Positions 8,673 through 17,046 of a stretch of 64,000 nt of DNA are shown piece by piece. How positions within the stretch are numbered: the first letter of the stretch is position 1; each line of letters begins with the position of its first letter. A program made the translations under genes and the position numbers. The notes under the pieces are model-generated. The model was not told the origin of the DNA and searched no databases. It worked only from the letters and a program-made list of their open reading frames with translations. The stretch covers positions 377,130 to 441,129 of the forward strand of contig JAJDDF010000011.1 in assembly GCA_029260455.1 (NCBI GenBank), read 5' to 3'. This DNA comes from Phycisphaerales bacterium (GTDB taxonomy: Bacteria > Planctomycetota > Phycisphaerae > Phycisphaerales > UBA1924).

Positions 8673-9085
8673 CAACCACGTGGATCGAGAGACTTGGTGC
8701 GACTGATGAGGGACGGCGACTGCTTGAACAAGAGCGCCTGATCGTTGAAGTCACCGAGGCCGTTGCCACGCTCATGAGCAAGCAAGATGTTAGTCGGTCT
8801 GTGCTGGCTCGTCGCATCGGAAAGAGCCCGGCATTTGTGACGAAGCTCCTTAGAGGAAACAACAACTTTACGCTCCGTACCTTGAGTGATGTGTTCTCCT
8901 CACTTGGCAAGTCCATGCATGTCACGGTCGGCGAGCTGGGTGACGGTATTTGTTCGATTCAACAGTCGACAAAGAAGTCCTTGAATTTGTCCAGCGCTTA
9001 TCGGCCAAGGCCTCGCCCCCAATGGGAGAAAGAATTCGGAGCCTTGAAACTGACTAATCATTGCAATGGTGAAATTGCGGCATGA
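8669..9085 (+). CDS. higA: HigA-type XRE-family antitoxin with C-terminal chaperone-addiction-like tail
   Basis: 138 residues. Residues ~25-85 form a helix-turn-helix (SRSVLARRIGKSPAFVTKLL, then TLRTLSDVFSSLGK), the XRE/HigA DNA-binding fold that represses the operon and neutralises the toxin. After the HTH there is an extra ~40-residue tail with a Pro/Arg stretch and an aromatic-hydrophobic segment, RPQWEKEFGALKL. In tripartite TAC systems the antitoxin carries such a C-terminal chaperone-addiction (ChAD) segment that makes its folding depend on the SecB-like partner. The gene overlaps its neighbours by four bases on both sides. Confidence 0.85.
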   Translation: MTTTWIERLGATDEGRRLLEQERLIVEVTEAVATLMSKQDVSRSVLARRIGKSPAFVTKLLRGNNNFTLRTLSDVFSSLGKSMHVTVGELGDGICSIQQSTKKSLNLSSAYRPRPRPQWEKEFGALKLTNHCNGEIAA

Positions 9086-9600
9086 ATACGAAGCCCGAGC
9101 AGACCAAGCCGGATTCAACGACCATCGACGAGGTGATGAAGTGCGTCAGCGCGATTGCTCAAGTTATGCAGCTCGACAGCATTCGGTTTGCCGACTGCGC
9201 ATTCTCATACCTTGAATGCACCGAGGAAGTAGAGACCCCGGTGCGAATCGGTGTCATGGATCAAAAGACAACACTTGTGGACGAGGAGCTTCGGGTTGTG
9301 ATCAACTTCGAATTCCATACACCTTCACCGTTCGAAGAGGAGAGTTCGAAGCGGGTTGATATTCGCGCATGTGTCGAAGTGATCTACATGGCGAACGAAG
9401 ATGCGGAGTTTGACGAATCGGATGCCGAGGTCTTTGGACGAGTCAACGGAATTTATAATGCCTGGCCATACTGGCGAGAGTATGTCCATACCTCCCTCGT
9501 TAGACTCGGTTTGCCAGCATTCGATTTGCCTTTGCTCCGTGTAGGAGCGGCGGTGCATCTCGCTGGTTTGGGTGAGTCATCCGATCCGGTTGACGACTAA
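9082..9600 (+). CDS. SecB-like chaperone of a toxin-antitoxin-chaperone module
   Basis: 172 residues, acidic. The C-terminal third reads NAWPYWREYVHTSLVRLGLP and then AFDLPLLRV, matching the SecB signature (PYaRe.is.lv.r.GfP.l.L.pvnF), and the middle (CVEVIYMANEDAEF) fits SecB strand pattern. General SecB is ~150 residues and feeds SecA; TAC SecB-like proteins instead protect a HigA-type antitoxin. The ATGA overlap with the antitoxin gene ties the three genes into one unit. Its stop lies only 14 bases from the convergent E1beta stop, so transcripts may run into each other. Confidence 0.75.
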   Translation: MNTKPEQTKPDSTTIDEVMKCVSAIAQVMQLDSIRFADCAFSYLECTEEVETPVRIGVMDQKTTLVDEELRVVINFEFHTPSPFEEESSKRVDIRACVEVIYMANEDAEFDESDAEVFGRVNGIYNAWPYWREYVHTSLVRLGLPAFDLPLLRVGAAVHLAGLGESSDPVDD

Positions 9601-9614
9601 GCTGCGTGCTCTCT

Positions 9615-10589
9615 TTAATACTCCGCGCAGGCCATGACGCCTTCGCCGATGCGGGCCGCGTCGGGCAGGTATTGCATCTCGAGTTTGTAGTACGGCATCA
9701 CCGTGTCGAACCCCGTCACGCGCTGGATCGGGGCCTGCAAACGCAGGAAGCAGTGTTCTTGCACTGCGGTGGCGATCTCGGCGGCCATGCTGCCAGTCTT
9801 CGGCGCTTCGCAGGCGATGACGCAGCGGCCGGTCTTGTTGACGGACTCGACGATCGTGTCGAGGTCATAGGGATAAATCGTGCGCAGGTCGATCAGTTCA
9901 ACTGACAAATCTTCGGGCAGGTTGTCCATCGCTTCGATGCATTGCAAGGTCGTCGCGCCCCAGGTGATGAGCGTGAGGTCTGTGCCGTCCTCGACGATGC
10001 GGGCCTTGCCGATCGGCACGGTGTATTCATCTTCGGGCACTTCCTGGCGGAAGGCGCGGTAGATGCGTTTGGGCTCGAAGTAGACGACGGGGTCGGGGTC
10101 GCGGATCGCGCTGATGAGCAGGCCCTTGGCGTCATACGGGTTCGACGGCATGACGACTTTCAAGCCGGGTGTGTGCGCGTAAATGGCTTCTGGTGAATCG
10201 GAGTGCAGTTCGGGGGCGTGGATGCCGCCGCCGACGGGCACGCGCACGGTGAGCGGGATGGTGATGGCGTTGCGCGAGCGTGTGCGGTAGCGGGCGGCGT
10301 GGTTGGTGAGCTGGTCATAGGCGGGGCCGAGGAAGCCTTCGAATTGAATCTCGGCGACGGGGCGCAGGCCGCCTATGGCAAGACCAATGGCGCTGCCCAT
10401 GATGCCGGACTCAGCGAGGGGCGTGTCGACGACGCGGTCTTCGCCGAAGCGTTCCTGAAGATTTTCGGTGACGCGGAAGACGCCGCCGTTTTTGCCGACG
10501 TCTTCGCCCAAGATGAGGACGCGCTGGTCGGCTTCCATTTCCTGAGTGAGGGCGAGATTGATTGCCTGGACGAGTGTGAGTTCAGCCAT
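9615..10589 (-). CDS. 2-oxoacid dehydrogenase E1 component, beta subunit
   Basis: 324 residues, starting MAELTLVQAINLALTQEM, the standard opening of E1beta. Further landmarks are LGEDVGKNGGVFRVTENLQ, DTPLAESGIMGSAIGLA (with the TPP-contacting Glu), RVPVGGGIHAPELHSDSPE and LIDLRTIYPYDLDTI. With E1alpha it forms the alpha2beta2 thiamin-diphosphate enzyme that decarboxylates a 2-oxoacid (pyruvate or a branched-chain keto acid) and acylates E2. A GGAG nine bases upstream supports the chosen ATG; an earlier in-frame ATG at 10619 overlaps the stop of the small gene upstream and is also possible. Confidence 0.92.
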   Translation of the reverse strand: MAELTLVQAINLALTQEMEADQRVLILGEDVGKNGGVFRVTENLQERFGEDRVVDTPLAESGIMGSAIGLAIGGLRPVAEIQFEGFLGPAYDQLTNHAARYRTRSRNAITIPLTVRVPVGGGIHAPELHSDSPEAIYAHTPGLKVVMPSNPYDAKGLLISAIRDPDPVVYFEPKRIYRAFRQEVPEDEYTVPIGKARIVEDGTDLTLITWGATTLQCIEAMDNLPEDLSVELIDLRTIYPYDLDTIVESVNKTGRCVIACEAPKTGSMAAEIATAVQEHCFLRLQAPIQRVTGFDTVMPYYKLEMQYLPDAARIGEGVMACAEY

Positions 10590-10615
10590 TGTTGATTGCT
10601 CCGTTGATGTGTTGC

Positions 10616-10897
10616 TCATCCACCTGCTGAGGCAGCAGCAGCGGCCTGACGTTGTTGTTCTTCGGTAAGCAGCGCATTTGCAGCGGTAGCGCCCCATGCG
10701 GGCGAGTCGGGCATGGCGCTGCTGACGCGATCGGCGAGTTGCTGCGGGTCTTCGCGGGTCTTGATGAGATAGGCGTTCATGGAGCCGCCAAAGCTGCCGC
10801 GCAGCAATGTGGTCCCCTTTTTCGCCGAGACAGATTTCACATACAGCGGATTGATCCATGTGTCATTGTTCTTGATGTCGACGACTTTGATGAGCAT
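10616..10897 (-). CDS. small conserved-looking protein between E1alpha and E1beta, function unknown
   Basis: 93 residues: MLIKVVDIKNNDTWINPLYV... then a Gly/Ser-containing middle, a helical stretch and a low-complexity AAAAASAGG end. The first ~50 residues have a strand-rich pattern (x-V-V-x-I-x-N-x-x-x-W-I-N-P) that recalls FlbD/YlzI-type small proteins, but I do not claim that family. Its ATG overlaps the E1alpha stop (TAATG), and its stop overlaps a possible E1beta start (ATGA), so it is almost certainly translated in this operon. No role in the dehydrogenase complex is known to me. Confidence 0.65.
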   Translation of the reverse strand: MLIKVVDIKNNDTWINPLYVKSVSAKKGTTLLRGSFGGSMNAYLIKTREDPQQLADRVSSAMPDSPAWGATAANALLTEEQQRQAAAAASAGG

Positions 10898-12054
10898 TAG
10901 CGGGCTCCCGCGTGGGAGTGGGCGTTGAGTGTTTCCTGCTGCGGGTTCTGGCCGAGTGAATGTGTGTGCATGGTGTCGCGCTGGCGGACGATCTCATCTG
11001 GGAGATTTGCGAAGGTGTAATCAAAGATGTCATCACTGGTCGGGGTTTCGATGCCCTCTGCATTTTTGACGATCTCAGAAACCATCTGCTTGGCCTTGGC
11101 TTCGAGGGCGGTTTGCTTTGTGTTGTCCCAGAGGTTGCGCGTTTCGAGGTATTTTCGTGTGCGGATGAGCGGGTCTTTGCTTTCCCAGGCTTCGACTTCC
11201 GCCGGGTCACGATAGCGCCGGGCATCGTCGGCGGTGGTGTGATCGCCGAGGCGATAGGTGATTGCTTCGATGAGCGTGGGCATGTTGTCATTGTTGGCGC
11301 GCTCGATGGCGTCGCAGGTGACCTTGTACATCGCGAAGATGTCGTTGCCGTCGGCTTGGATGCCATGCATGCCATACGCACACGCCTTTTGCACGACCGT
11401 TTCTGAACCCATCTGCTTACTAATGGGTGTTGAAATCGCCCACCGGTTGTTCTGACAGAGAAAAATTGCAGGCACCTTGAGGGCGCTTGCGAAGTTCATC
11501 GCTTCGTGCACATCGCCTTCAGATGTTGAACCATCCCCGAAGAAGCTGATGACCACACGGTTGTCGCGGCTTTCATTCATCACGCGGTCGCGATATTTGA
11601 TCGCCCATGCCAGGCCCGCACCGTGCAGCGGATGCGTGCCGATGGGGATCGCGATGGGCAGGATATTGACGCCATCAGGAATCTGGTTGCCGCGTTCATC
11701 GCCCATCCAATGCAGCAGGATCTTTTCCATGGGCAGGCCATTGAGAAAGAGCGCGAGATTCTCGCGATAGCAGGGGACTAACCATGACCCCGGTGCGTTT
11801 TTCTTGATGGCAAAACCAGCGCCAGCAGCGGCAGCTTCCTGTCCCTTATTCTGCGGATAGGTGCCCATGCGACCGGAGCGTTGCAACTTGAAGGCGATTT
11901 CATCGTAATGGCGCACGATCGACATCTGTTCATAGAGGAAGACGACTTCGTCATCGCGGAGGGTGCCCTTGCCGAGCGATTCGTCGAAGTTGGCGTGCTC
12001 GTCGAGAATCTGGATGTATTCAATCTCGGTGGTGTAGGCGATGCGCTTGGGCAT
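10897..12054 (-). CDS. 2-oxoacid dehydrogenase E1 component, alpha subunit
   Basis: 385 residues from an ATG preceded by AGGAG with nine-base spacing. The thiamin-diphosphate motif begins GDGSTSEGDVHEAMNFASAL and ends QNN, about 30 residues from GDG to NN as in the family. The phosphorylation-loop equivalent YRLGDHTTADDARRYR is also present. Overall it looks most like the alpha subunits of Gram-positive-type pyruvate dehydrogenases (GNQIPDGVN, NNRWAISTP), though branched-chain 2-oxoacid dehydrogenases share these features. It heads the minus-strand unit E1alpha - small protein - E1beta. Confidence 0.92.
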   Translation of the reverse strand: MPKRIAYTTEIEYIQILDEHANFDESLGKGTLRDDEVVFLYEQMSIVRHYDEIAFKLQRSGRMGTYPQNKGQEAAAAGAGFAIKKNAPGSWLVPCYRENLALFLNGLPMEKILLHWMGDERGNQIPDGVNILPIAIPIGTHPLHGAGLAWAIKYRDRVMNESRDNRVVISFFGDGSTSEGDVHEAMNFASALKVPAIFLCQNNRWAISTPISKQMGSETVVQKACAYGMHGIQADGNDIFAMYKVTCDAIERANNDNMPTLIEAITYRLGDHTTADDARRYRDPAEVEAWESKDPLIRTRKYLETRNLWDNTKQTALEAKAKQMVSEIVKNAEGIETPTSDDIFDYTFANLPDEIVRQRDTMHTHSLGQNPQQETLNAHSHAGAR

Positions 12055-12214
12055 GGATCGGTGCTCCTGGCGGTCGTCGGTGCGGTCGACTTTGGTCATG
12101 TTTGGCGGCTGTTCGGGCCGCTCAATGTCACTACAGCATAGCTCAAGGGCGGAGGTGGCGACCATTGTGCCGTGCGAGGCAGTGAACGTTGCAGATTGTT
12201 TGCACCGCTTGCGT

Positions 12215-14200
12215 TCATCTGCCGTGGGCGGGGGCGTCAGCGTAGCGGTCGCCTGGAAACTGTTTGATCGCATCCTGCTTGAGTTCGCGACCTTCCCCTT
12301 TCGCAGTGGGACTGCGCTCATGGATCACAAACTGATCGTTGGGAAGTGCATCGTTGCGGGCGATGGCAGCCTGTGTCGCGGTGCGCATCGTGGCGTCCGG
12401 GTTCGCTGTGAGCGCGCGCCAGTTTTCACGGACCCAGAGTTCTGCCATATCGAGAAAGTGCAAGGCGGCGGCCTTATCACGTTCGAAATCGATACCGTCT
12501 TCGCCTGCGCGTATCTGTGAATCGAGTTTACTCAAGGTGCATGCCATCGCATGAATGTACATCGCGTTGTCGGCAATACGGGCTTGCGTACACTGGTGAT
12601 CGAGAATCTTCTCTTCATGTGCCTTTGAAGCGCGCTTGAACTGGTGGGAGTGCTCCTGGACGAGCTTACTCAATGTGTCTGCGTGTTTGGCAAGTGATGG
12701 ATGCAGTTTGGTGACCGGGGGTGCCCCGCGGCGAATACCAAGAAAGAGCTCGATGCCAAGGGGAATGGCCCGCGAAAGCAGATTGCCATTGGTTGCATTG
12801 CTCATGATGCGCGACATATTGGCCCAGAAACCTTCGTCACTATTCCATGCGATGCGCTCTTGGATACCGACCAGTTGTTCGGCGAGGGCCTTGCCGCCGT
12901 AGCCAAAGATGAAGGATTGCATCACTTCATTGGAGCCTTCAACGATCAGGTTGATCCGCGAATCACGGAAGATGCGTTCGATTTCGTTTTCGGTGATGTA
13001 GGATTCGCCCCCCATGATCTGCATGGCATCGTTGACGACGATCCAGCCCATCTCAGAACAGAAAGTCTTGCAGATGGCGGTCTCGATGCGAATATCTTTG
13101 TCATGACGATCGAGAAATCCGGTTGTCATATAGAGCATTGCGTCCATCGCGTAGCACAACGCAGACATGCGCGCGATGCGCTGCTGAACCAGCTCAAAAT
13201 CGGCGAGCGGGCGCTGGAATTGGTGTCGGGTGCGTCCCCATTTGATGCCTTGTTCCATGGCGCTGCGCGCTCCGCCCAACATGCCCGCGCTGAGTGTGCA
13301 TCGCCCGTAGTTCAGGCAGGTCAGGGCAACATTCAGTCCCTTGCCTTCGTGATGGAGCAGATGCGCCTTGGGCACGTGTACGTCGTTGAACCGGATGCGG
13401 GCCTGCCATGTGCCGCGGATGCCGCATTTGCTGCGGTTTTTCTGGAAGATGTCGATGCCTTCCATGTCGGGCGTACAAACGAGCGCAGTGACGCGCTCCT
13501 TGCCATTGGGCATTTTCTGCTTGGCCATGACAGTGAAAAGGCCTGCGATTGAGCCGCTGGTGGCCCATTTCTTCTCGCCATTGAGAATGTAGTGCTCACC
13601 ATCCTCCGACAGGTGGCAATAGGTCTCTTGCCCGCCGGCGTCACAGCCGACGTTCGGCTCGCTCAAGCAAAACGCGCTGACCCAATCTTTGGCCAAGTGC
13701 GGCAGCCAACGCGCTTTTTGTTCTTCGTTGCCAAAGAGCATGACTGCCTTGCAGCCGATCGACTGGTGCGCGCTGACGAGCACCGCAGTTGAGCCGCAGT
13801 ATTCACCCAGTTTCTCAAGCACGCGCACATAGCTCGTCACGCCAAGGCCCAAGCCGCCCAGTTCCTTGGGAATCGTCATGCCCATGACGCCCAGCTCGAA
13901 GAGCTTGTCGATGGCCCAGCGCGGAATGTCCTGTTCCTGATCGATCTGAATCGAAGGATGTTCGGTGCGCAGGTATTCATCAAGTTCTGCGAGCAGTTGA
14001 TCGCACTTGGCGGTTTCCTCAGTGCTGCACTGCGGATAGGGGAAGAGAAGCTCTTCGCGCAGGTTGCCCCAGAACATGTTCTGGATGAAGCCCATCTCAT
14101 CAGGATCGGGACCAAGCAGAACCTCGGCGTCCGCGAGCATTTGTGCATCGCGTGCCGAGATGCCCTTCATTGATTTCAGATCAGCCTTGATTTCACTCAT
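12215..14200 (-). CDS. large acyl-CoA dehydrogenase (VLCAD/ACAD9-like layout)
   Basis: 661 residues, much longer than the usual ~380. Residues ~90-440 form the acyl-CoA dehydrogenase core: LSEPNVGCDAGGQETYC (FAD contact), LNGEKKWATSGSIAGLF, GIRGTWQARIRFNDVHVP, MQIMGGESYITENEIERIFRD, and the LIVEGSNEV segment holding the likely catalytic Glu (residue ~420). A C-terminal helical extension of ~200 residues (from about 460) resembles the extra domain of very-long-chain/ACAD9-type enzymes. It oxidises acyl-CoA to trans-2-enoyl-CoA using an ETF acceptor; chain-length preference cannot be read. RBS GGAG at nine bases. Its stop is followed 160 bases later by the E1alpha gene. Confidence 0.9.
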   Translation of the reverse strand: MSEIKADLKSMKGISARDAQMLADAEVLLGPDPDEMGFIQNMFWGNLREELLFPYPQCSTEETAKCDQLLAELDEYLRTEHPSIQIDQEQDIPRWAIDKLFELGVMGMTIPKELGGLGLGVTSYVRVLEKLGEYCGSTAVLVSAHQSIGCKAVMLFGNEEQKARWLPHLAKDWVSAFCLSEPNVGCDAGGQETYCHLSEDGEHYILNGEKKWATSGSIAGLFTVMAKQKMPNGKERVTALVCTPDMEGIDIFQKNRSKCGIRGTWQARIRFNDVHVPKAHLLHHEGKGLNVALTCLNYGRCTLSAGMLGGARSAMEQGIKWGRTRHQFQRPLADFELVQQRIARMSALCYAMDAMLYMTTGFLDRHDKDIRIETAICKTFCSEMGWIVVNDAMQIMGGESYITENEIERIFRDSRINLIVEGSNEVMQSFIFGYGGKALAEQLVGIQERIAWNSDEGFWANMSRIMSNATNGNLLSRAIPLGIELFLGIRRGAPPVTKLHPSLAKHADTLSKLVQEHSHQFKRASKAHEEKILDHQCTQARIADNAMYIHAMACTLSKLDSQIRAGEDGIDFERDKAAALHFLDMAELWVRENWRALTANPDATMRTATQAAIARNDALPNDQFVIHERSPTAKGEGRELKQDAIKQFPGDRYADAPAHGR

Positions 14201-14228
14201 CGTCCCATACTCCAAAAAAACAAATTCG

Positions 14229-15116
14229 TTATGCCTTGGCCGTCTTCGCAAAGAATGCTTCAATTGATGCCTTGCCGGCGTCCGTGTATCGCAGTCGGTT
14301 CAATTCGCGGCGCTCCATTGCAAGCGCCGTCTGCCACCCATCCTTGATGCCGGCGGCCACACAGCGGGCCACAGTTTGCGCCGCGTCGGTCTCCGGCAGC
14401 TTCGTCTTCACGTCATCAAGTCCCTGTGCAACTTTCACTATGACATCTGGATCACTCACGCACCGGGGCCGTCCGGTGCCGCGGGGGCTCATGGTCCGTA
14501 CGCGCGCGATGGCGCGCTCAATCAGTTCATCGGCTGGAACAAGGTCCGCGATAAGCCCGGCTTCGACGGCATCGAACACCGTGAAGGGCTTGCCGAGGGC
14601 CGTCATCTCGATGGCGCGGGCCGGATCCATGCGCGCTGGGAGCATGTTGGTGCCGCCCCAGCCGGGACAGATGTTCAACCCAGCTTCGACAAGGCCAACG
14701 AGATATGGCTTTGCGGGTTTGTTGGGCTTGGCCACTGGCTGCGCGGCGATCAGGTCATCACAGTGCATCGCGATTTCAAGCCCGCCGCCGAGCGCTGCGC
14801 CATTGATTGCAGCAACACTCGGGCAAGGCAGTTTCGCAATGCGCCCATAGACGCGCTGGCCAAAGGCGAGATAGTCGTCGAGTTGCTCCCCGTCGAGGCC
14901 GACGATTTCTTTGAGATCCGCGCCCGCGACAAACACGCGCGAGTCTGAGGCAAGCACGAAGCCCTTGAGACTTGGCTCGGCTTCGACGCGGTCCATGGCG
15001 CTGTCGATCGCGCGCAGCAGCGCCCAATCAAGCACGACCACCGGGCGGTCGGCTTGGCGCAGCGTCAACACCGCCACGCCATCGATCATTTCATGAGTGG
15101 GACCGATGTCGCTCAC
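14229..15116 (-). CDS. enoyl-CoA hydratase/isomerase family protein (FadB N-domain-like)
   Basis: 295 residues from a GTG preceded by AAGGAG at nine bases. The crotonase fold is clear: the oxyanion-hole segment SRVFVAGADLKEI, the glycine-rich NGAALGGGLEIAMHCD, and the catalytic-Glu region GLVEAGLNICPGWGGTNML, resembling the hydratase half of FadB/FadJ. It would hydrate 2-enoyl-CoA to 3-hydroxyacyl-CoA. Only 28 bases separate it from the downstream acyl-CoA dehydrogenase, so the two consecutive beta-oxidation steps are probably made from one transcript. Confidence 0.85.
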   Translation of the reverse strand: MSDIGPTHEMIDGVAVLTLRQADRPVVVLDWALLRAIDSAMDRVEAEPSLKGFVLASDSRVFVAGADLKEIVGLDGEQLDDYLAFGQRVYGRIAKLPCPSVAAINGAALGGGLEIAMHCDDLIAAQPVAKPNKPAKPYLVGLVEAGLNICPGWGGTNMLPARMDPARAIEMTALGKPFTVFDAVEAGLIADLVPADELIERAIARVRTMSPRGTGRPRCVSDPDVIVKVAQGLDDVKTKLPETDAAQTVARCVAAGIKDGWQTALAMERRELNRLRYTDAGKASIEAFFAKTAKA

Positions 15117-15219
15117 GCGCGTGCGCTCCTTCAACACATGCCGGGCTGGAGGGGTCTGCTCGGCGGCCCGTCATCCGCCTCGGCACGAAAACAAAGTATA
15201 GCAGCGGGAGTCCGCCCGA

Positions 15220-15966
15220 TCAGGAGCCGTACACCTTGGCGAGTCGGGCTTGGGCCTCCGCGCCGGCGACGACATCCGCCGAAATGTGCGCGCCCTTGCG
15301 AACCAACTCGCGCGTGCGCTCGCCCTCGATCTCGTTGAGCAGGCGCTTAGTTTCGCTGAGTGCGCGCGGGCCAGCCTTGGCGAGTCGGGCAACTGTTTCT
15401 TCAATCTGAGAATGAAGCTCCTCTTTGGGAACACACGCTGAGACAAGACCCAGATTCAGCGCATCGAGGCCGCTCATCACGCCGCCCGAAAGCAGCACGC
15501 GCCGCGCTCGGCCAGATCCAATCGACGCCACAAGCCACGGGGCCACCACCGCGGGGCACACGCCGAGATCGACTTCGGGATAGCCCAGTTTCGCATCGGG
15601 GTGCGTGATGGCGATATCGCAGATGGCCACAAGGCCGCACCCGCCGCCGATCGCGGCACCCTGCACGCGCCCGATGATGACGGCAGGCAGAGCGCGTAGA
15701 CGAATGGTGAGTTCAGCGATGGATTTGAGTAGCTTGAGTGGCGCGCCGGGTTCCTTGAGAACAGCTTTGAGGTCCATGCCTGCACAGAACGATGCGCCCG
15801 CGCCGGAAAGCTCGAGCACGGAGATGTCATCGTGCGCTTCGAGTTCGTCGAGCCGCGCATGCAACGCACTGAGAAGATCAGGCGAGAGCGCATTGCGCTT
15901 GTCAGCCCGGTTGAGGGTCAGCCGCGCGATGGGCGGGGCGAGTTCGAGTTGGGCGAGGTCGGTCAC
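15220..15966 (-). CDS. enoyl-CoA hydratase/isomerase family protein (LiuC-like)
   Basis: 248 residues from a GTG start; no good RBS is visible. Crotonase landmarks: GASFCAGMDLKAV, VQGAAIGGGCGLVAICD, and YPEVDLGVCPAVVAPWLV. The Glu of the PEV motif is conserved. The ...GVCPAVVAPWLV... pattern is like methylglutaconyl-CoA hydratases (LiuC) and relatives rather than short-chain crotonases. The probable role is hydration of an unsaturated CoA ester in branched-chain degradation, consistent with its neighbours. The C-terminal residues IS.DVVAGAEAQARLAK are typical of the family. Confidence 0.85.
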   Translation of the reverse strand: MTDLAQLELAPPIARLTLNRADKRNALSPDLLSALHARLDELEAHDDISVLELSGAGASFCAGMDLKAVLKEPGAPLKLLKSIAELTIRLRALPAVIIGRVQGAAIGGGCGLVAICDIAITHPDAKLGYPEVDLGVCPAVVAPWLVASIGSGRARRVLLSGGVMSGLDALNLGLVSACVPKEELHSQIEETVARLAKAGPRALSETKRLLNEIEGERTRELVRKGAHISADVVAGAEAQARLAKVYGS

Positions 15967-16009
15967 GGGGGGAGGATAGCAGGCAGTCCGCAGGACGATT
16001 TCCTAAGCT

Positions 16010-16765
16010 ATGTACATGGCCCGACTCTTTGTCTTCATGTGCCTTCTTATTCAACTCATGCAGGGGTCGTGCGGTTCGTCCGAGGTCCATGATTTGGTGG
16101 GTGTGACATGGCGCGGCGAGGTCGTGCGGCTCGTCAATGGCGCCGATCCAAATGCCGAGATAGCGAGGGTACCAACTGGATTCAAGAATCTGAACGCCTT
16201 TGCTGCTTCAAAGAATCGCCGCTCTGGCTTCACGGTTTCGAGCGGTCATCGCGAATCATGGCTCTTGGACATCGACTCACAGACGCTGGGTGTAGTGGGC
16301 AAGATTCAACTCGATAGTCTTCTTGATGTTCGAGGTCTTGCAGTTGTCCCGTCGGGGGATCTGCTCGCGATTGCGGAAGGGGTTGATAAGAACGCGCCGA
16401 TGGGGCTGTACAAGATTGACACCAAGTCCGGGCGCTGCACTCTGCTCGGGACGACCAACAACTCAGGAATCCAAGGACTTACCTGTCGTGAGGACGGGGC
16501 ACTGATTGGCTATGCGTCGGGCTACTACACCCGTGGCAGCCGCGGTATGCTGGTGATCGATTCCCGCAATGCGCAAACGACCGATGTCAGCGATGCTGAT
16601 CCGCCGGGAATCCTTCAAACACTGGCGTACACACCGCAGGGCACGCTCGTCGGGTTCGGCCTCGGCAACAAGATGGTCACGATTGGATTGGACGAGTACA
16701 TGGTCTCGATGCATACTTTCCCTGATGACATTCGTGGATTTGATTACCTGGCACGAAATCAATAG
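16010..16765 (+). CDS. secreted protein of unknown function, beta-propeller-like
   Basis: 251 residues. The first ~20 are a signal peptide (MYMARLFVFMCLLIQLMQGS) followed directly by C, so lipidation is possible (QGSCGSS). The body has repeated short blades such as LAVVPSGDLLAIAEG, GLYKIDTKSGRCTLLG, LTCREDGALIGYASG and LAYTPQGTLVGFGLG, each ending in hydrophobic strands with turn residues. This is the pattern of WD/YVTN-like beta-propeller or SMP-30-like repeats. No catalytic motif is visible. It ends six bases before the convergent Pmp3-like gene. Confidence 0.65.
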   Translation: MYMARLFVFMCLLIQLMQGSCGSSEVHDLVGVTWRGEVVRLVNGADPNAEIARVPTGFKNLNAFAASKNRRSGFTVSSGHRESWLLDIDSQTLGVVGKIQLDSLLDVRGLAVVPSGDLLAIAEGVDKNAPMGLYKIDTKSGRCTLLGTTNNSGIQGLTCREDGALIGYASGYYTRGSRGMLVIDSRNAQTTDVSDADPPGILQTLAYTPQGTLVGFGLGNKMVTIGLDEYMVSMHTFPDDIRGFDYLARNQ

Positions 16766-16771
16766 GAAGCT

Positions 16772-16975
16772 TCACAAGGCCGCCGGCGGAACCCCCGCGC
16801 GCACGAGGCGCATCGTGCGCTGGTCGGCCTTGTAGTCATGCACGATGAACAGCGCATGCACCGCGCCCGGAATCCAGAACAGCAGCGTCAGGATGAAGTT
16901 GAGAATCGCTACGAACGGGCGGCCGGTCGTCAACACCGCAATCGGCGGCAGCAGAATGGCAAGGAGATATCGCAT
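16772..16975 (-). CDS. Pmp3/YqaE (UPF0057) family small membrane protein
   Basis: 67 residues starting MRYLLAILLPPIAVLTTGRP, followed by ILNFILTLLFWIPGAVHALFI. Two transmembrane helices with the LPP motif in the first and the FWIPGxxHA motif in the second are characteristic of Pmp3/YqaE hydrophobic proteolipids, which influence membrane potential and salt or stress tolerance. A longer upstream reading frame exists but runs into repeat sequence, so the ATG at 16975 is preferred. Confidence 0.85.
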   Translation of the reverse strand: MRYLLAILLPPIAVLTTGRPFVAILNFILTLLFWIPGAVHALFIVHDYKADQRTMRLVRAGVPPAAL

Positions 16976-17046
16976 GAAAGGTTGTTGGGAAATGGGGGTG
17001 GGGGGTTTTGGGCAATGGGGAATGGGCAATGGGGAATAGGTCATAG

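Noticed and set aside
8274-9600. Prophage or integron origin of the three-gene module
   Set aside because: No integrase, att-like repeats or other phage genes flank it; only the TAC genes themselves are visible.
14776-15031. Extra Arg/Ser-rich frames overlapping the enoyl-CoA hydratase and other genes
   Set aside because: Composition and lack of RBS show they are shadow frames of real genes, common in GC-rich DNA.
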